A DNA stretch of 64,000 bases from QAMX01 sp003149835 (GTDB lineage: Bacteria; Bacillota; Clostridia; Oscillospirales; QAMX01), in contig CAUGMN010000003.1 of NCBI GenBank assembly GCA_959600635.1, forward strand, positions 1 through 64,000. The letters are read 5' to 3'. The translations under genes were made by a program, and so were the position numbers. The notes under the pieces are model-generated. The model was not told where the DNA came from, did not search any database, and saw only the letters and a list, made by a program, of their open reading frames with translations. Below, in pieces: positions 17,576 through 26,445 of the stretch. Position 1 is the first letter of the stretch, and every line of letters starts with the position of its first letter.

Positions 17576-18004
17576 TCAGGCATTCAGGATTGCTAACGCC
17601 GACCGGTATTTTTCAGCGCGTTTCAAGTCTTTTTCGGTGATGCGGTCCAGCCTTGTCAGATCCAAATTGTGCGTCAGATCGGCAATCTTCACTCTTCTGG
17701 CAAGGTCGTTTTCCCTGATTTTCCGGACGTAATCAAGGTACGGAACGCTTTTGTCATGCGTCATCAGCGCAACTGCGGCCACGACCTCATCCGGAAAGCC
17801 CATCGCCCTTAAAGCCTGAAAGGTGACGTCCGTATCTTCAACGATGTCATGGAGCAGCGCGACGCAGGCGGAAGCTTCATCCGTCATGGACTCCGCGACA
17901 TGGAAGGGATGAAAGGGATACGGTATACCGCACTGATCCGATTGACCCTTATGCTTCTCAAAGCACAGCTTCATCGCCTTCTTCGTCAATTCCGTATAAA
18001 TCAT
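17576..18004 (-). CDS. HD-domain hydrolase, RelA/SpoT-hydrolase-like
   Basis: 142 residues covering just an HD phosphohydrolase domain. FHPFHVAE (31-38), the metal-binding HD at 52-53 within LLHDIVEDTD, and ADLTHNLDLTR (108-118) match the hydrolase half of RelA/SpoT proteins and stand-alone Mesh1-type enzymes. No synthetase or TGS domain is present. It may degrade (p)ppGpp or another nucleotide pyrophosphate in the cytoplasm; this is inferred from the HDxxEDT signature. It is a lone gene. Confidence 0.85.
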   Translation of the reverse strand: MIYTELTKKAMKLCFEKHKGQSDQCGIPYPFHPFHVAESMTDEASACVALLHDIVEDTDVTFQALRAMGFPDEVVAAVALMTHDKSVPYLDYVRKIRENDLARRVKIADLTHNLDLTRLDRITEKDLKRAEKYRSALAILNA

Positions 18005-18151
18005 CGTTCCGATTCCCCCAGTCGTCTGCCGCTCCCTTTACAGATTGATTATATCGGTCTGTTTCAGCGATGTCAACAGCCTTCATCCGGTTTCTGTGAA
18101 AAAATTCGTTTCCGGCAGAATACCTCGCAGAGTTTCCCGGAGAGATATAAG

Positions 18152-18178
18152 CGGCGCGCGGCTCTTAGCCGCGCGCCG
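18152..18178. repeat. GC-rich inverted repeat after Opp operon
   Basis: Perfect 12-bp stem CGGCGCGCGGCT / AGCCGCGCGCCG with a 3-base loop, about 50 bp beyond the last gene of the Opp operon. No T-run follows on the minus strand, so termination there is uncertain. Confidence 0.5.
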
Positions 18179-18226
18179 AAAAAATTCGCATAAGCCTTAC
18201 GGGCAGAAATCCGCCTCTTTCAACGC

Positions 18227-18439
18227 TCAATGAAAAAAGAACAGATATCCGACGCCGGCCATAGCCAGCAGGATCAACAGCACCACGGGGACAATGACCA
18301 GCAGCGCCGACAGAATCATCGCCAGAAGATCGCCCTTTTCCATGCTGTCTTTCAGCGGCGGCTGCTCCGTTTCGCCGTTTTTCCGCTTTTTGTCGCGCAG
18401 CGCGTTGAGCTGACCCTCAAATTTTCTGCGGAAAAGCAT
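18227..18439 (-). CDS. Small membrane protein at end of Opp operon
   Basis: 70 residues. A charged N-terminal half (RRKFEGQLNALRDKKRKNG) is followed by one or two hydrophobic helices (about 40-68, ending GYLFFFH). It starts 27 bp after the OppF-like gene with a purine-rich ribosome site (GGGAGAGGAAGG), so it is probably the last gene of the Opp operon. I recognise no family. It could be an accessory or stabilising subunit, but nothing in the sequence proves that. Confidence 0.65.
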   Translation of the reverse strand: MLFRRKFEGQLNALRDKKRKNGETEQPPLKDSMEKGDLLAMILSALLVIVPVVLLILLAMAGVGYLFFFH

Positions 18440-18466
18440 CGCGTCCGTCCCTTCCTCTCCCGCCGC

Positions 18467-19996
18467 TCACGCTTCGCCGCGCTTGATTTCCTCGGCGCGG
18501 TGGCATGCGACGAAATGCTCCGGTTTCAGCTCGCGCCATTCGGGCGCGACGTGCCGGCAGATCTCGGCGCAGTAGGCACAGCGCGTGTGGAATTTGCAGC
18601 CCTGCGGCGGATTGACAGGGCTGGGGATGTCGCCTTCCAGAATGACGAGATCCTTGCCGCCGTCCGCGTCTGTGGTCGGGATCGCCGCCAGCAGCGCCTG
18701 CGTATACGGGTGAAGCGGGTCGGCAAAGATCTCCCCCGAGGCCGCCAGCTCGACCATATTCCCCAGATACATCACGCCGATACGGTCGCTGATGTATTTG
18801 ACGACCGAGAGGTCATGCGTGATAAAGAGATAGGTCAGGTTTTGCTGCTCGCGCAGATCCTGCAAAAGGTTGATAATCTGCGACTGAATCGAAACGTCGA
18901 GCGCGGAGACCGCCTCGTCGCAGACGATGAATTTCGGCCGCACCGCGAGGCTGCGCGCGATGCCGATGCGCTGGCGCTGTCCGCCCGAAAACTGGTGCGG
19001 ATAGCGGTGCAGAAAGTACGGCTGCAAGCCGCACTCGTCCATGACCCGCAGCACCTCCTCCTGCATCCGCTCGTCGTTTTTTCTGAAATAGCCGTGCGCG
19101 AGCATTCCCTCGCCAACGATCTGTCCGACCGTCATGCGCGGGTTCAGCGACGAATACGGGTCTTGGAAAATCAGCTGCAAGTCGCAGCGCAGCGCGCGCA
19201 TCTCCTCGGTCGTGAGCCGCGCCAGATCGATGCCGTCGTCGAGATAAGCTTCGTACCGTGCAAACTCGGCGTTGCCCGCATAGGCGGCGCGCATGGAATC
19301 AATCTTCGCCTCAGCCGCGCCCAGCTCCGCGTCGATTGCGCCGAGCGCTTTGTCGGCCGCGGCGAGCGCGGCGTCAAGGCGTTTCAGCTTTTCTCCGCCC
19401 TTTCCGCTCTTCTGACACCGGTAGGCGCAGTCGTCATGATCGAGCTGGAGTTTCTTTTTCCGGTTCAGCGCGTCGCGCCGTTTGAGGCTGAGGCGGTAAA
19501 CGGCCATGAACGCCTCCTCCACCGGCCGGTAGTCCTCGGCAATCAGGAAACCGCCGATGAGATTGGCGAGATCGAGCAGAGCGTCGTGCGCCTCCTTGAC
19601 GGCGCGGTCGTATGCATCGTGCAGCTTGAAGCGGCCCTGTTCGTCGGCCTCGTCATAGAGCTTTTTCATCGCGTCGCGCTTGGATTCGCAGATTTGCAGC
19701 TGTCTGCGCTTTTTCGTCAGGCTTTTCAGCGTTTTTTTCACATACTTCGGCGCGATGTCTTTCAGGGAGCGGCCGTAATACATGGTGCGCCCGTCGGTCT
19801 GGCGGTAGAGCTGCAAAAGCGTCCGGCCGAGCGTCGACTTTCCGCAGCCCGACTCGCCGACCAGCCCGAAGACCTCGCCCTCGTAGATATCGACGGATAT
19901 CCCGTCGTTGGCCTTGACATAGAGGCCGCGCTTTTTCAGCGGAAAATACTGTTTCAGTCCGCTGATGCGCAGCAGAACCTTTTTATCGTTCGCCAT
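18467..19996 (-). CDS. oppF: Oligopeptide ABC transporter ATPase OppF with large insertion
   Basis: 509 residues, well above the usual 310-340. Walker A GESGCGKST is at 47-55. After residue 84, a lysine/arginine- and alanine-rich helical insertion of about 170 residues (85-255) precedes the Q-loop FQDPYSSLNPR at 277. The signature FSGGQRQR, Walker B FIVCDEAVSALD and the C-terminal OppF peptide-binding-domain cysteines (CKFHTRCAYCAEIC) are all intact, so the ATPase should work. It overlaps oppD by 14 bp and probably pairs with it under the OppBC pore. The insertion is heptad-like and may form a coiled coil or docking domain. Confidence 0.92.
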   Translation of the reverse strand: MANDKKVLLRISGLKQYFPLKKRGLYVKANDGISVDIYEGEVFGLVGESGCGKSTLGRTLLQLYRQTDGRTMYYGRSLKDIAPKYVKKTLKSLTKKRRQLQICESKRDAMKKLYDEADEQGRFKLHDAYDRAVKEAHDALLDLANLIGGFLIAEDYRPVEEAFMAVYRLSLKRRDALNRKKKLQLDHDDCAYRCQKSGKGGEKLKRLDAALAAADKALGAIDAELGAAEAKIDSMRAAYAGNAEFARYEAYLDDGIDLARLTTEEMRALRCDLQLIFQDPYSSLNPRMTVGQIVGEGMLAHGYFRKNDERMQEEVLRVMDECGLQPYFLHRYPHQFSGGQRQRIGIARSLAVRPKFIVCDEAVSALDVSIQSQIINLLQDLREQQNLTYLFITHDLSVVKYISDRIGVMYLGNMVELAASGEIFADPLHPYTQALLAAIPTTDADGGKDLVILEGDIPSPVNPPQGCKFHTRCAYCAEICRHVAPEWRELKPEHFVACHRAEEIKRGEA

Positions 19997-20975
19997 GCCT
20001 GTCCTCCTCCCTCGGATAGAAGCAGCGGATCTGCTGAACGTCGGAAACCTTCGTCAGTTCCGGCTCCTCCTCGCGGCACCGCTCGGTCGCAAACTTGCAG
20101 CGAGGCGCGAATTTACAGCCTTTCGGCAGGTCGAGCGGATGCGGCACGGCGCCCGGAATCGCTTCCAGCCGGACGTTCATGGGCGTATCCAGCCGCGGGA
20201 CCGACATCATCAGGTCGTGCGTATAGGGGTGCGAGTATTCCGGCTTGGAAAACAGCACGCGCGCGGGCGACATCTCGACGACCTGCCCGCAGTACATGAC
20301 CGCCACGTCGTCGGCCATCTGGTTGATCACGCCCAAATCGTGGGTGATAAACAGAATCGACGTGCCGTGCTCCTTTTTGAGGTCGTTCATCAGTTTTAAA
20401 ATCTGCGCCTGAATCGTGACGTCAAGGGCGGTCGTCGGCTCGTCCGCGATCAGCAGCTTGGGGCGGCATGCGAGCGCCATGGCGATCATCACGCGCTGCC
20501 GCATTCCGCCGGAGAGCTGATGCGGATACTGCCTGGCGACGATTTCGGGGTTGGGAATTTTGACGTCGGCGAGCATCTCGACAACGCGCTTCTCCGCCTC
20601 TTTTTTGGAAAGCCCCTGATGGATCAGAAACGGCTCCTGCATCTGGCGCATGATTGTAAAGACCGGATTCAGGCTCGTCATCGGCTCCTGAAAGATCACA
20701 GAGATATCGTTGCCGCGGATCTTGTACATCTGCTCGATGCTCAGCTTTGTGAGGTCGGTGCCGTTGAAGAGGATTTCGCCGCTGTCGATATAGCCGTTGC
20801 CGTCGAGCAGGCGCAGAATGCTCATCGCTGAGACGCTCTTGCCCGAGCCGGATTCGCCGACGACGCCGAGCGTTTTCCCCGCCTCGACGCTGTACGAGAC
20901 GTCGTTGACCGCCTTAACGGTGCCGCGCCGCGTTTTGAAGAAGGTTTTCAGATGTTTTAATTCCAAAAGCGCCAT
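19983..20975 (-). CDS. oppD: Oligopeptide ABC transporter ATPase OppD
   Basis: 330 residues. Walker A GESGSGKS, Q-loop FQEPMTSLNPVF, signature LSGGMRQR, Walker B LLIADEPTTALDVT and the C-terminal Opp/Dpp extension with Cys motif (CKFAPRCKFATERC) that can bind an Fe-S cluster. The ATG at 20975 is chosen because GGGAGGAG lies seven bases upstream; a TTG two codons earlier is the alternative. It is of normal length, unlike its partner OppF. It overlaps the oppF start by 14 bp. Confidence 0.94.
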   Translation of the reverse strand: MALLELKHLKTFFKTRRGTVKAVNDVSYSVEAGKTLGVVGESGSGKSVSAMSILRLLDGNGYIDSGEILFNGTDLTKLSIEQMYKIRGNDISVIFQEPMTSLNPVFTIMRQMQEPFLIHQGLSKKEAEKRVVEMLADVKIPNPEIVARQYPHQLSGGMRQRVMIAMALACRPKLLIADEPTTALDVTIQAQILKLMNDLKKEHGTSILFITHDLGVINQMADDVAVMYCGQVVEMSPARVLFSKPEYSHPYTHDLMMSVPRLDTPMNVRLEAIPGAVPHPLDLPKGCKFAPRCKFATERCREEEPELTKVSDVQQIRCFYPREEDRHGER

Positions 20976-20989
20976 ATCCAAACTCCTCC

Positions 20990-22831
20990 CTACCGTTCAC
21001 GCGACTTTGGATCGATGGCGTCCCGCAGGCCGTCGCCGATGGTGTTGATACAGATCGTACAGATGCCGAAGATCAGCGCCGTAAACACCCACTGCCACCA
21101 GTACTGCTGGATGACGATGGAGTTGTTCGCGCCTTTGAGCATGTTGCCCCAGGTCGGCTGCGGCGGCGAAACGCCGAAGCCGAGATAGGAGAGCGAGGAT
21201 TCCGTCAGCATGCTCGTGGCAAAGTCGAGCGTGGCGCTGACGACGACGATTGAAATCACGTTGGGCAGAATGTGCCGGAAGAGAATCTTGCGCTCGCGCA
21301 CGCCCATGGCCTTTGCAGCGGTCACATATTCGCTCTCTCTCGCTGAGAAAATCTGCGCGCGCACCAGGCGGCAGATGCTCGTCCATGACAGCACGCCGAG
21401 AATCACCATAATCAGATAAATCCGCTGCGATTCGCTCATCAGCGAGCCGACCACCGCCGACATAATCATCGCAAACGGCAGGAACGGCAGACCGCCGACA
21501 ATCTCGGCGACGCGCATGATCACCGTGTCGACCTTTCCGCCGAAGTAACCGGCCAGAGAGCCGAGCAGAACGCCGATAATCGTCGAGATAATCACCGCGA
21601 CGGCGCCGACCGTCATCGTCATACGGCCGCCGTTAATCAGGCGTGTCAAAACGTCGCGGCCGAGCCCGTCGGTGCCGAGAATATAGCCCTTCAAGCCCCA
21701 TTTATACAGCTCGCCGCTCTCGGTAACCGCGTAATTCTGGTAATAGTCGGTATAAAAAGCGGCGGTCGTTTCCTTTGCAAGCCCGGACGGTACGCTCGCC
21801 TGGCCGAAGCTGTCGTCGCCCCAGCAGTAGAGCTTACCGGTATCGGTCAGAGCCGTATAGTGGTATTTCCCGCCCTGAATTTTCACAAATTTCCCGTCGG
21901 TCTGCTGGGGAATCTGCTGTTCGCCGTGCATGGTGTTGCCCCAGACCACAATCGACCCGTCTTTCAGGAGCGCGGCGCAGCTCGAATCGCCGGCCGCGAT
22001 GTCGACGACGTTGCCGCCGCTGGCAATCGCTTCCGGAATCGTCGAAATCGAGCTGCTCTTCATGCCCGTAAAGGCGACGTTTCCGTCGTTGAGCAGCGAG
22101 ATATAGCCAAACGAGGTCAGCGCTACCTTATCGATGCGGCCCTGAAATTCCTCCTTGACCTTGGCATCCACGTTCAGCATGTTGCCCCACATATAGAGAT
22201 AGCCGTCATGGGTGACGACCGCCGAGATCTGGTTTCCGGCTTCGAGCTGCTTGACGTCCTCCGCTTTCAATTTGCCGAGGGAGTTGGGCATGACGTCCTG
22301 CCCGTTCATCGTGGAGCCCCAGACGTAGAAGTCGCCTCTGTCGTCCATGGCGACGACATGGTCGACGCCCGCCGCGACGCGGATAATTTTGGCGTTCTTC
22401 ACCGCCGTTGGAATTTTGGCGACGTTGCGCGTGCGGCTCATCTTCGTCTTGCCCCATGTATAGACCGTGCCCTCGCTGTCTATGCCTACACCGAAGCGCG
22501 CGGACGCGGACAGCTGTACGATGTCCTTTTCCAGCGCCGACGGCACGCTCATCATGTTCTTTCCGGGCGCGATGTTGCTCTGCGAGTTGTCGCTGTATCC
22601 CAGATCAAGAGGAAAAAAGAGCGGTCCGATCATGACGAACAGGAAAATCAGCAAAAAGACCACGAGCGCTGTCATCGCCAGCTTGTTGTGCAGAAAGTGC
22701 TTGATAATGGTTCGGATCGGGCTTTGAACCTGTTCTTCCTCAAAGACGTTCATCTCATTCTGAGCGCCGAAAAACAGACGTCTGAACCACCCGAAACGCT
22801 TCGGATTCTTTTTCTTCTCGGATTTTTCCAT
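20990..22831 (-). CDS. oppC: Oligopeptide ABC permease OppC with inserted RCC1-like propeller
   Basis: 613 residues, about twice normal OppC length. TM1 spans roughly 51-70. Between it and the conserved GTDGLGRDVLTRL motif lies an insertion of about 285 residues with seven repeats. Six repeats end in WG-type strands (VYTWG, FYVWG, LYMWG, IVVWG, LYCWG, LYKWG) and one is degenerate (VAFTG), as in RCC1/BLIP-II seven-bladed propellers. The remaining membrane helices and the EAA loop (EYVTAAKAMGVRERKILFRHILPN, read in parts) are normal. Topology places the propeller outside the cell. The ATG is chosen for its AGGGGA site and lies 11 bp after oppB. Confidence 0.93.
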   Translation of the reverse strand: MEKSEKKKNPKRFGWFRRLFFGAQNEMNVFEEEQVQSPIRTIIKHFLHNKLAMTALVVFLLIFLFVMIGPLFFPLDLGYSDNSQSNIAPGKNMMSVPSALEKDIVQLSASARFGVGIDSEGTVYTWGKTKMSRTRNVAKIPTAVKNAKIIRVAAGVDHVVAMDDRGDFYVWGSTMNGQDVMPNSLGKLKAEDVKQLEAGNQISAVVTHDGYLYMWGNMLNVDAKVKEEFQGRIDKVALTSFGYISLLNDGNVAFTGMKSSSISTIPEAIASGGNVVDIAAGDSSCAALLKDGSIVVWGNTMHGEQQIPQQTDGKFVKIQGGKYHYTALTDTGKLYCWGDDSFGQASVPSGLAKETTAAFYTDYYQNYAVTESGELYKWGLKGYILGTDGLGRDVLTRLINGGRMTMTVGAVAVIISTIIGVLLGSLAGYFGGKVDTVIMRVAEIVGGLPFLPFAMIMSAVVGSLMSESQRIYLIMVILGVLSWTSICRLVRAQIFSARESEYVTAAKAMGVRERKILFRHILPNVISIVVVSATLDFATSMLTESSLSYLGFGVSPPQPTWGNMLKGANNSIVIQQYWWQWVFTALIFGICTICINTIGDGLRDAIDPKSRER

Positions 22832-22842
22832 AGCTTTTCCCC

Positions 22843-23832
22843 TCACTTGTCAACCCGGACGCGCGGGTCGACGAGTCCGTAGCTGAGATCCGTCAGCAGG
22901 ATTCCGACAAGGCTGACGACCGTGTAAAACATCTGCATGGCAAGCACGAGCTCATAGTCCTGATTGGTCAGCCCGTTATAATACAAAACGCCCATGCCGT
23001 TGAGGGCAAACGTCGTCTCGATGATGATGGAACCGCTGAAAATGCTCAGGAACCATCCGATCACCAGCGTGATAACCGGCAGCAGCGCGTTCCGCCACGC
23101 GTGGGAGTAAATCACGACCTTTTCGCGCAGGCCCTTGGCCCGCGCCGTGCGCACATAGTCCATGCTGAGCGCCTCGATCATGGAAGCGCGGACGTAGCGC
23201 GTCATGCCGCCCAGCGAAGCCATGGTCATAACGATCAGCGGCAGCGCGATGTAGTAGAGCTTATCGACGAAAGCGCGCAGCCCCGTATAGGAGGAGCCGG
23301 GCGTTTTGATGCCGCTGACCGGAAAAATCTGGATCAGCACGCAGAAGAGATAGATCATAATCAGCGCGATAATATAAATCGGGATACTGTATCCGACGAT
23401 CGAGCTGACCTGCACGGCGTTGTCGAACTTCGAGCCCCGTTTGACCGCGCAGCGGATCCCGAGCGGAATCGTAATCGCCAGCGCCAGAATCGTTGAGAAA
23501 ATGTTGATGAAAATCGTCGTCTTCATCGGTTCCTTAATGACGTTGACGACCTCCGTCTTATAAAAGCTGGATGTGCCGAAATCTCCGGTAATCAGGTTTC
23601 CAAACCATTTCCCGAAGCGGGCGATCATCGGATCGTTGAGGCCGAGCCGTTCCCTTGCGGCCTGATATTCCTGCTCATAGGTGCCCGATTTAATCAGCTC
23701 CTGCCGGCGGCTTTCCAGTTCCGCGCGCGCCGGGTCGCCGGGGATCAGGTTGTACAGATAAAACATCAGAAAGCCGATCACCGTAAAAACTATGGCGATG
23801 TACAACAGCCGTTTTAAAATGTATTTCGTCAT
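22843..23832 (-). CDS. oppB: Oligopeptide ABC permease OppB
   Basis: 329 residues. N-terminal MTKYILKRLLYIAIVFTVIG helix, the PGDPARA segment typical of OppB/DppB, six membrane segments, and the EAA loop DYVRTARAKGLREKVV that contacts the ATPases. It forms the heterodimeric pore with OppC. No insertion is seen here, in contrast to OppC. It is the first gene after the 23833-24033 gap, which carries a strong hairpin separating it from the binding-protein gene. Confidence 0.94.
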   Translation of the reverse strand: MTKYILKRLLYIAIVFTVIGFLMFYLYNLIPGDPARAELESRRQELIKSGTYEQEYQAARERLGLNDPMIARFGKWFGNLITGDFGTSSFYKTEVVNVIKEPMKTTIFINIFSTILALAITIPLGIRCAVKRGSKFDNAVQVSSIVGYSIPIYIIALIMIYLFCVLIQIFPVSGIKTPGSSYTGLRAFVDKLYYIALPLIVMTMASLGGMTRYVRASMIEALSMDYVRTARAKGLREKVVIYSHAWRNALLPVITLVIGWFLSIFSGSIIIETTFALNGMGVLYYNGLTNQDYELVLAMQMFYTVVSLVGILLTDLSYGLVDPRVRVDK

Positions 23833-23901
23833 CCGATCACCAAATTTCTAAAAATAATCCTGTTATATGGGGCAGGCAGCGGAGCCATTTCTTTGCCGGC
23901 G

Positions 23902-23957
23902 CCGTTCCTTTTGCTTTCGAAGCCGCGCTCTGCCGGCTCCGAAAGCAAAAGGAACGG
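23902..23957. terminator. Long hairpin between SBP and oppB (attenuator candidate)
   Basis: An 18-bp stem, CCGTTCCTTTTGCTTTCG with CGAAAGCAAAAGGAACGG, closes a 20-base loop. It sits between the highly expressed binding-protein gene and the permease genes, where such hairpins often give partial termination or mRNA stability. There is no long T-run. Confidence 0.6.
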
Positions 23958-24033
23958 GGAAGGACGGCTCGTTTGATCGTCCCTCCCCGTCGAATTGCGT
24001 CAGCAGGTTATGCCAATTTGATCTGATTGCTGT

Positions 24034-25956
24034 TTATTCTTCGACCCATGCGTAGAGCAGGCCGTAGGAGAGATCCCAGAATCCGTCGACGTCCCAGTTC
24101 TGGAGCTTGTCGTTGTAGACGTCGTGATAAATATTGGAGTACAGCGGAATCTCCGGGAGCAGCTCGTTCCAGTGGACGATGAAATCGAACCAATACTGGG
24201 CGTAGCTTTCCTTATCGCCTGGCTCAACCGCGTAAACCATATCCATGGAGAGCTGGTCGAGCTTTTCGTCGAAGATGTAGTTGGTGTTGTAGCCGGCCGC
24301 GACGAGGTCGGGATCCAGCGTAAAGTTGTACGACTGGTCATAGGCCGGATAGAAGCCGGTCGCCAGGTTGTACATGCCGTAGGTCGGAACGCCGTATGCC
24401 TCGCCCTGGGAGGAGTCGCGGTACATCCAGTTCAGCAGCTCGGTAAACGTCATGATCTGCTGCTTGATCTGCATACCGGCGTTTTTGACGTTGTCGCTGT
24501 TGGCGAGCATGACGCTGAGCAGGTCGGAGACAGGGTTGCCCTCCGTAGACGCCCACTCGACGATCAGCGGCATCAGGATCGTGCCGTCGGCCAGCGTGAC
24601 ATTGTGCTTGTAGGTGCCGGCTTCCTCGGCCGTGACCTTCTTATAACGGATGCCGGATTCATAGGCGCCGCCCTCGGCGTTCAGCGTCCAGCCGTCCTCT
24701 TCAAGGAGCTTGGTCGCCTCGTCCATGCTGAAAGCGTATGTATCGAGCGTCGTGTTGAGCTGGTCTTCCTTTTCCTTATACATCCACATGGCAAAGCCGT
24801 AGGGGCCGTGGACAACGGTGCCGAAGCCGCCGCAGAAGGTGTCGGCAAAGGCGTTGCGGTCAAAGAGATGCGCGATGGCCTTGCGGACGTTGACAAACTG
24901 CGTCGGGCCAAAGTCGCACTGGAACTGGATCTTGCCGTAGCCGTTGCGCTCGTATTTCGTAAAGTCGAAGCCGCCGTTGTCGACGAGCGCGAGCGCCTCC
25001 TTGATTTCATCGCCTTCGGAGAGCTGAACCAGGAAGTCGACCTGACCCGTTTTCAGCTCGTCGATCATCGTCTCAGAGGTGACCTTTTTATAGACCAGCT
25101 TCTCGATATTCGGCTTCTGGCCGGTGTAGTCGCCCTTGTAGTTGTCGTTGATCACAAGCACGGCTTCCAGCGCGGTCTTGTCAAAGCTTTGCAGCGTGTA
25201 GGGACCGCAGGAGAGACGGTTTTCATTCGCATAGCGGGCGTTTTCAATTGTCTCCGAGCAGTGCTCAAACGTAAATTTGTCGTTGAAGTGCGCGCCTTCG
25301 CCCTCGTCGGAGAGATCGACGTCGGCCGGCAGCCACAGAGCGCGCGGGATCGGCGTGATATCGACGTAGGTGATTTCAAAATAGTACGGCAGGTAATCCG
25401 TGGAAACGGTCACGGAGAATTCATAGTTCCCGAGCAGACGGACGCCGGAGAAAACCCGCGTCGGCTCTTCTTCACCGATATAATTGCCGTCCGCATCCTT
25501 TTCTCTGGACGCGGAGTACTCCTGCCAACCGACAAACGACATGCCATAGGTGCCGCGGGCGCCCATATCCTTAATGATCGGCGAGGAGAACAGCAGGATC
25601 TTAGCGACATAGTCCTTGGCGGTGATCGGCGTTCCGTCGTTCCATTTCAGGTCTTCCACGAGCTTGACGGTAAACGTCTTGGTGCCGTCTTCGTTGGTCT
25701 CCTGGGTAACGGTGGCGACCTTGTCATTGTAGACATACTCGGCCTGGCGCGTCAGAGCCACCGGCGAATAACCGTTGATCAGCTCGCGGATATCCGCGTC
25801 CGCCGCGTTGTTCTGCCACTGAGCCTCGCCGAAGTCGCCGGCAAGCTCGGTCGTGTTGCCGATGATCAGCTGGCCGCCGCGGTGATTGGTGCAGCCGGTC
25901 AGACCCATTGGGATGATCATGGCAATTACGAGCAGGATCAGAATTGCCTTTTTCAT
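24034..25956 (-). CDS. oppA: Peptide ABC transporter substrate-binding lipoprotein
   Basis: 640 residues, family 5 solute-binding protein. The signal sequence ends in lipobox MGLTGC, so Cys22 is lipidated and the protein is tethered outside the membrane. Typical features are LVEDLKWNDGTPITAKDYV, RLSCGPYTLQSF and NVRKAIAHLFDRNAF. GGGAGG precedes the start. It lies upstream of oppBCDF on the same strand and should deliver peptides to that transporter. It is somewhat longer than average (about 540-600). Its promoter is at 26040-26068. Confidence 0.94.
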   Translation of the reverse strand: MKKAILILLVIAMIIPMGLTGCTNHRGGQLIIGNTTELAGDFGEAQWQNNAADADIRELINGYSPVALTRQAEYVYNDKVATVTQETNEDGTKTFTVKLVEDLKWNDGTPITAKDYVAKILLFSSPIIKDMGARGTYGMSFVGWQEYSASREKDADGNYIGEEEPTRVFSGVRLLGNYEFSVTVSTDYLPYYFEITYVDITPIPRALWLPADVDLSDEGEGAHFNDKFTFEHCSETIENARYANENRLSCGPYTLQSFDKTALEAVLVINDNYKGDYTGQKPNIEKLVYKKVTSETMIDELKTGQVDFLVQLSEGDEIKEALALVDNGGFDFTKYERNGYGKIQFQCDFGPTQFVNVRKAIAHLFDRNAFADTFCGGFGTVVHGPYGFAMWMYKEKEDQLNTTLDTYAFSMDEATKLLEEDGWTLNAEGGAYESGIRYKKVTAEEAGTYKHNVTLADGTILMPLIVEWASTEGNPVSDLLSVMLANSDNVKNAGMQIKQQIMTFTELLNWMYRDSSQGEAYGVPTYGMYNLATGFYPAYDQSYNFTLDPDLVAAGYNTNYIFDEKLDQLSMDMVYAVEPGDKESYAQYWFDFIVHWNELLPEIPLYSNIYHDVYNDKLQNWDVDGFWDLSYGLLYAWVEE

Positions 25957-26039
25957 GGTTTTTCCTCCCTTGAACCGTTCGCGCTTTTCGCCGTTCCGTT
26001 CCTCCCGTCAAAAAAACACGCCGGTTTCTGTTTTCAGTC

Positions 26040-26068
26040 ATTATATCACACTCACAACCAAATTACAA
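26040..26068 (-). promoter_or_regulatory. Promoter of the Opp operon
   Basis: On the minus strand TTGTAA (26063-26068), a 17-bp spacer and TATAAT (26040-26045) with TGA directly before it (extended -10). The rest of 25957-26340 is AT-rich with no gene. Confidence 0.82.
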
Positions 26069-26340
26069 TCAAAAATCCCGCATTTTGTCGATATCTATCA
26101 CAAAAATTTTTTTTAGTTACACACTGTTCATCTGTATTTTGAGGCTTTGTGCAACAAATAACGATATGAGGTATTTTGAATCCGGCACAAAACATCATTC
26201 GGAGGATATTTTTTATCTCTCTACTGCTGTAAAGCGTTCCATCCCGCTGTTTCGGCGGCGGGAACGGGCTTTTCCTCCGAAATGGATTTCCCGGCGGCGC
26301 CGAACCGCCGGGCCTGCCGCAGAGCTCCTGATTTTCCGCA

Positions 26341-26383
26341 AAAAATGTGCCGGAGCGGGTGGGCAAAGCCCCCGCTCCGGCAC
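26341..26383 (-). terminator. Terminator of nitroreductase gene
   Basis: GTGCCGGAGCGGG pairs with CCCGCTCCGGCAC. On the minus strand the stem is followed by ATTTTTTG. Confidence 0.85.
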
Positions 26384-26445
26384 GGTGCGCAAGCCGGTCA
26401 GAGCCGGCTTTCCTGTTGATTTTCTTTTCTCAAAGCCGGCGCATG

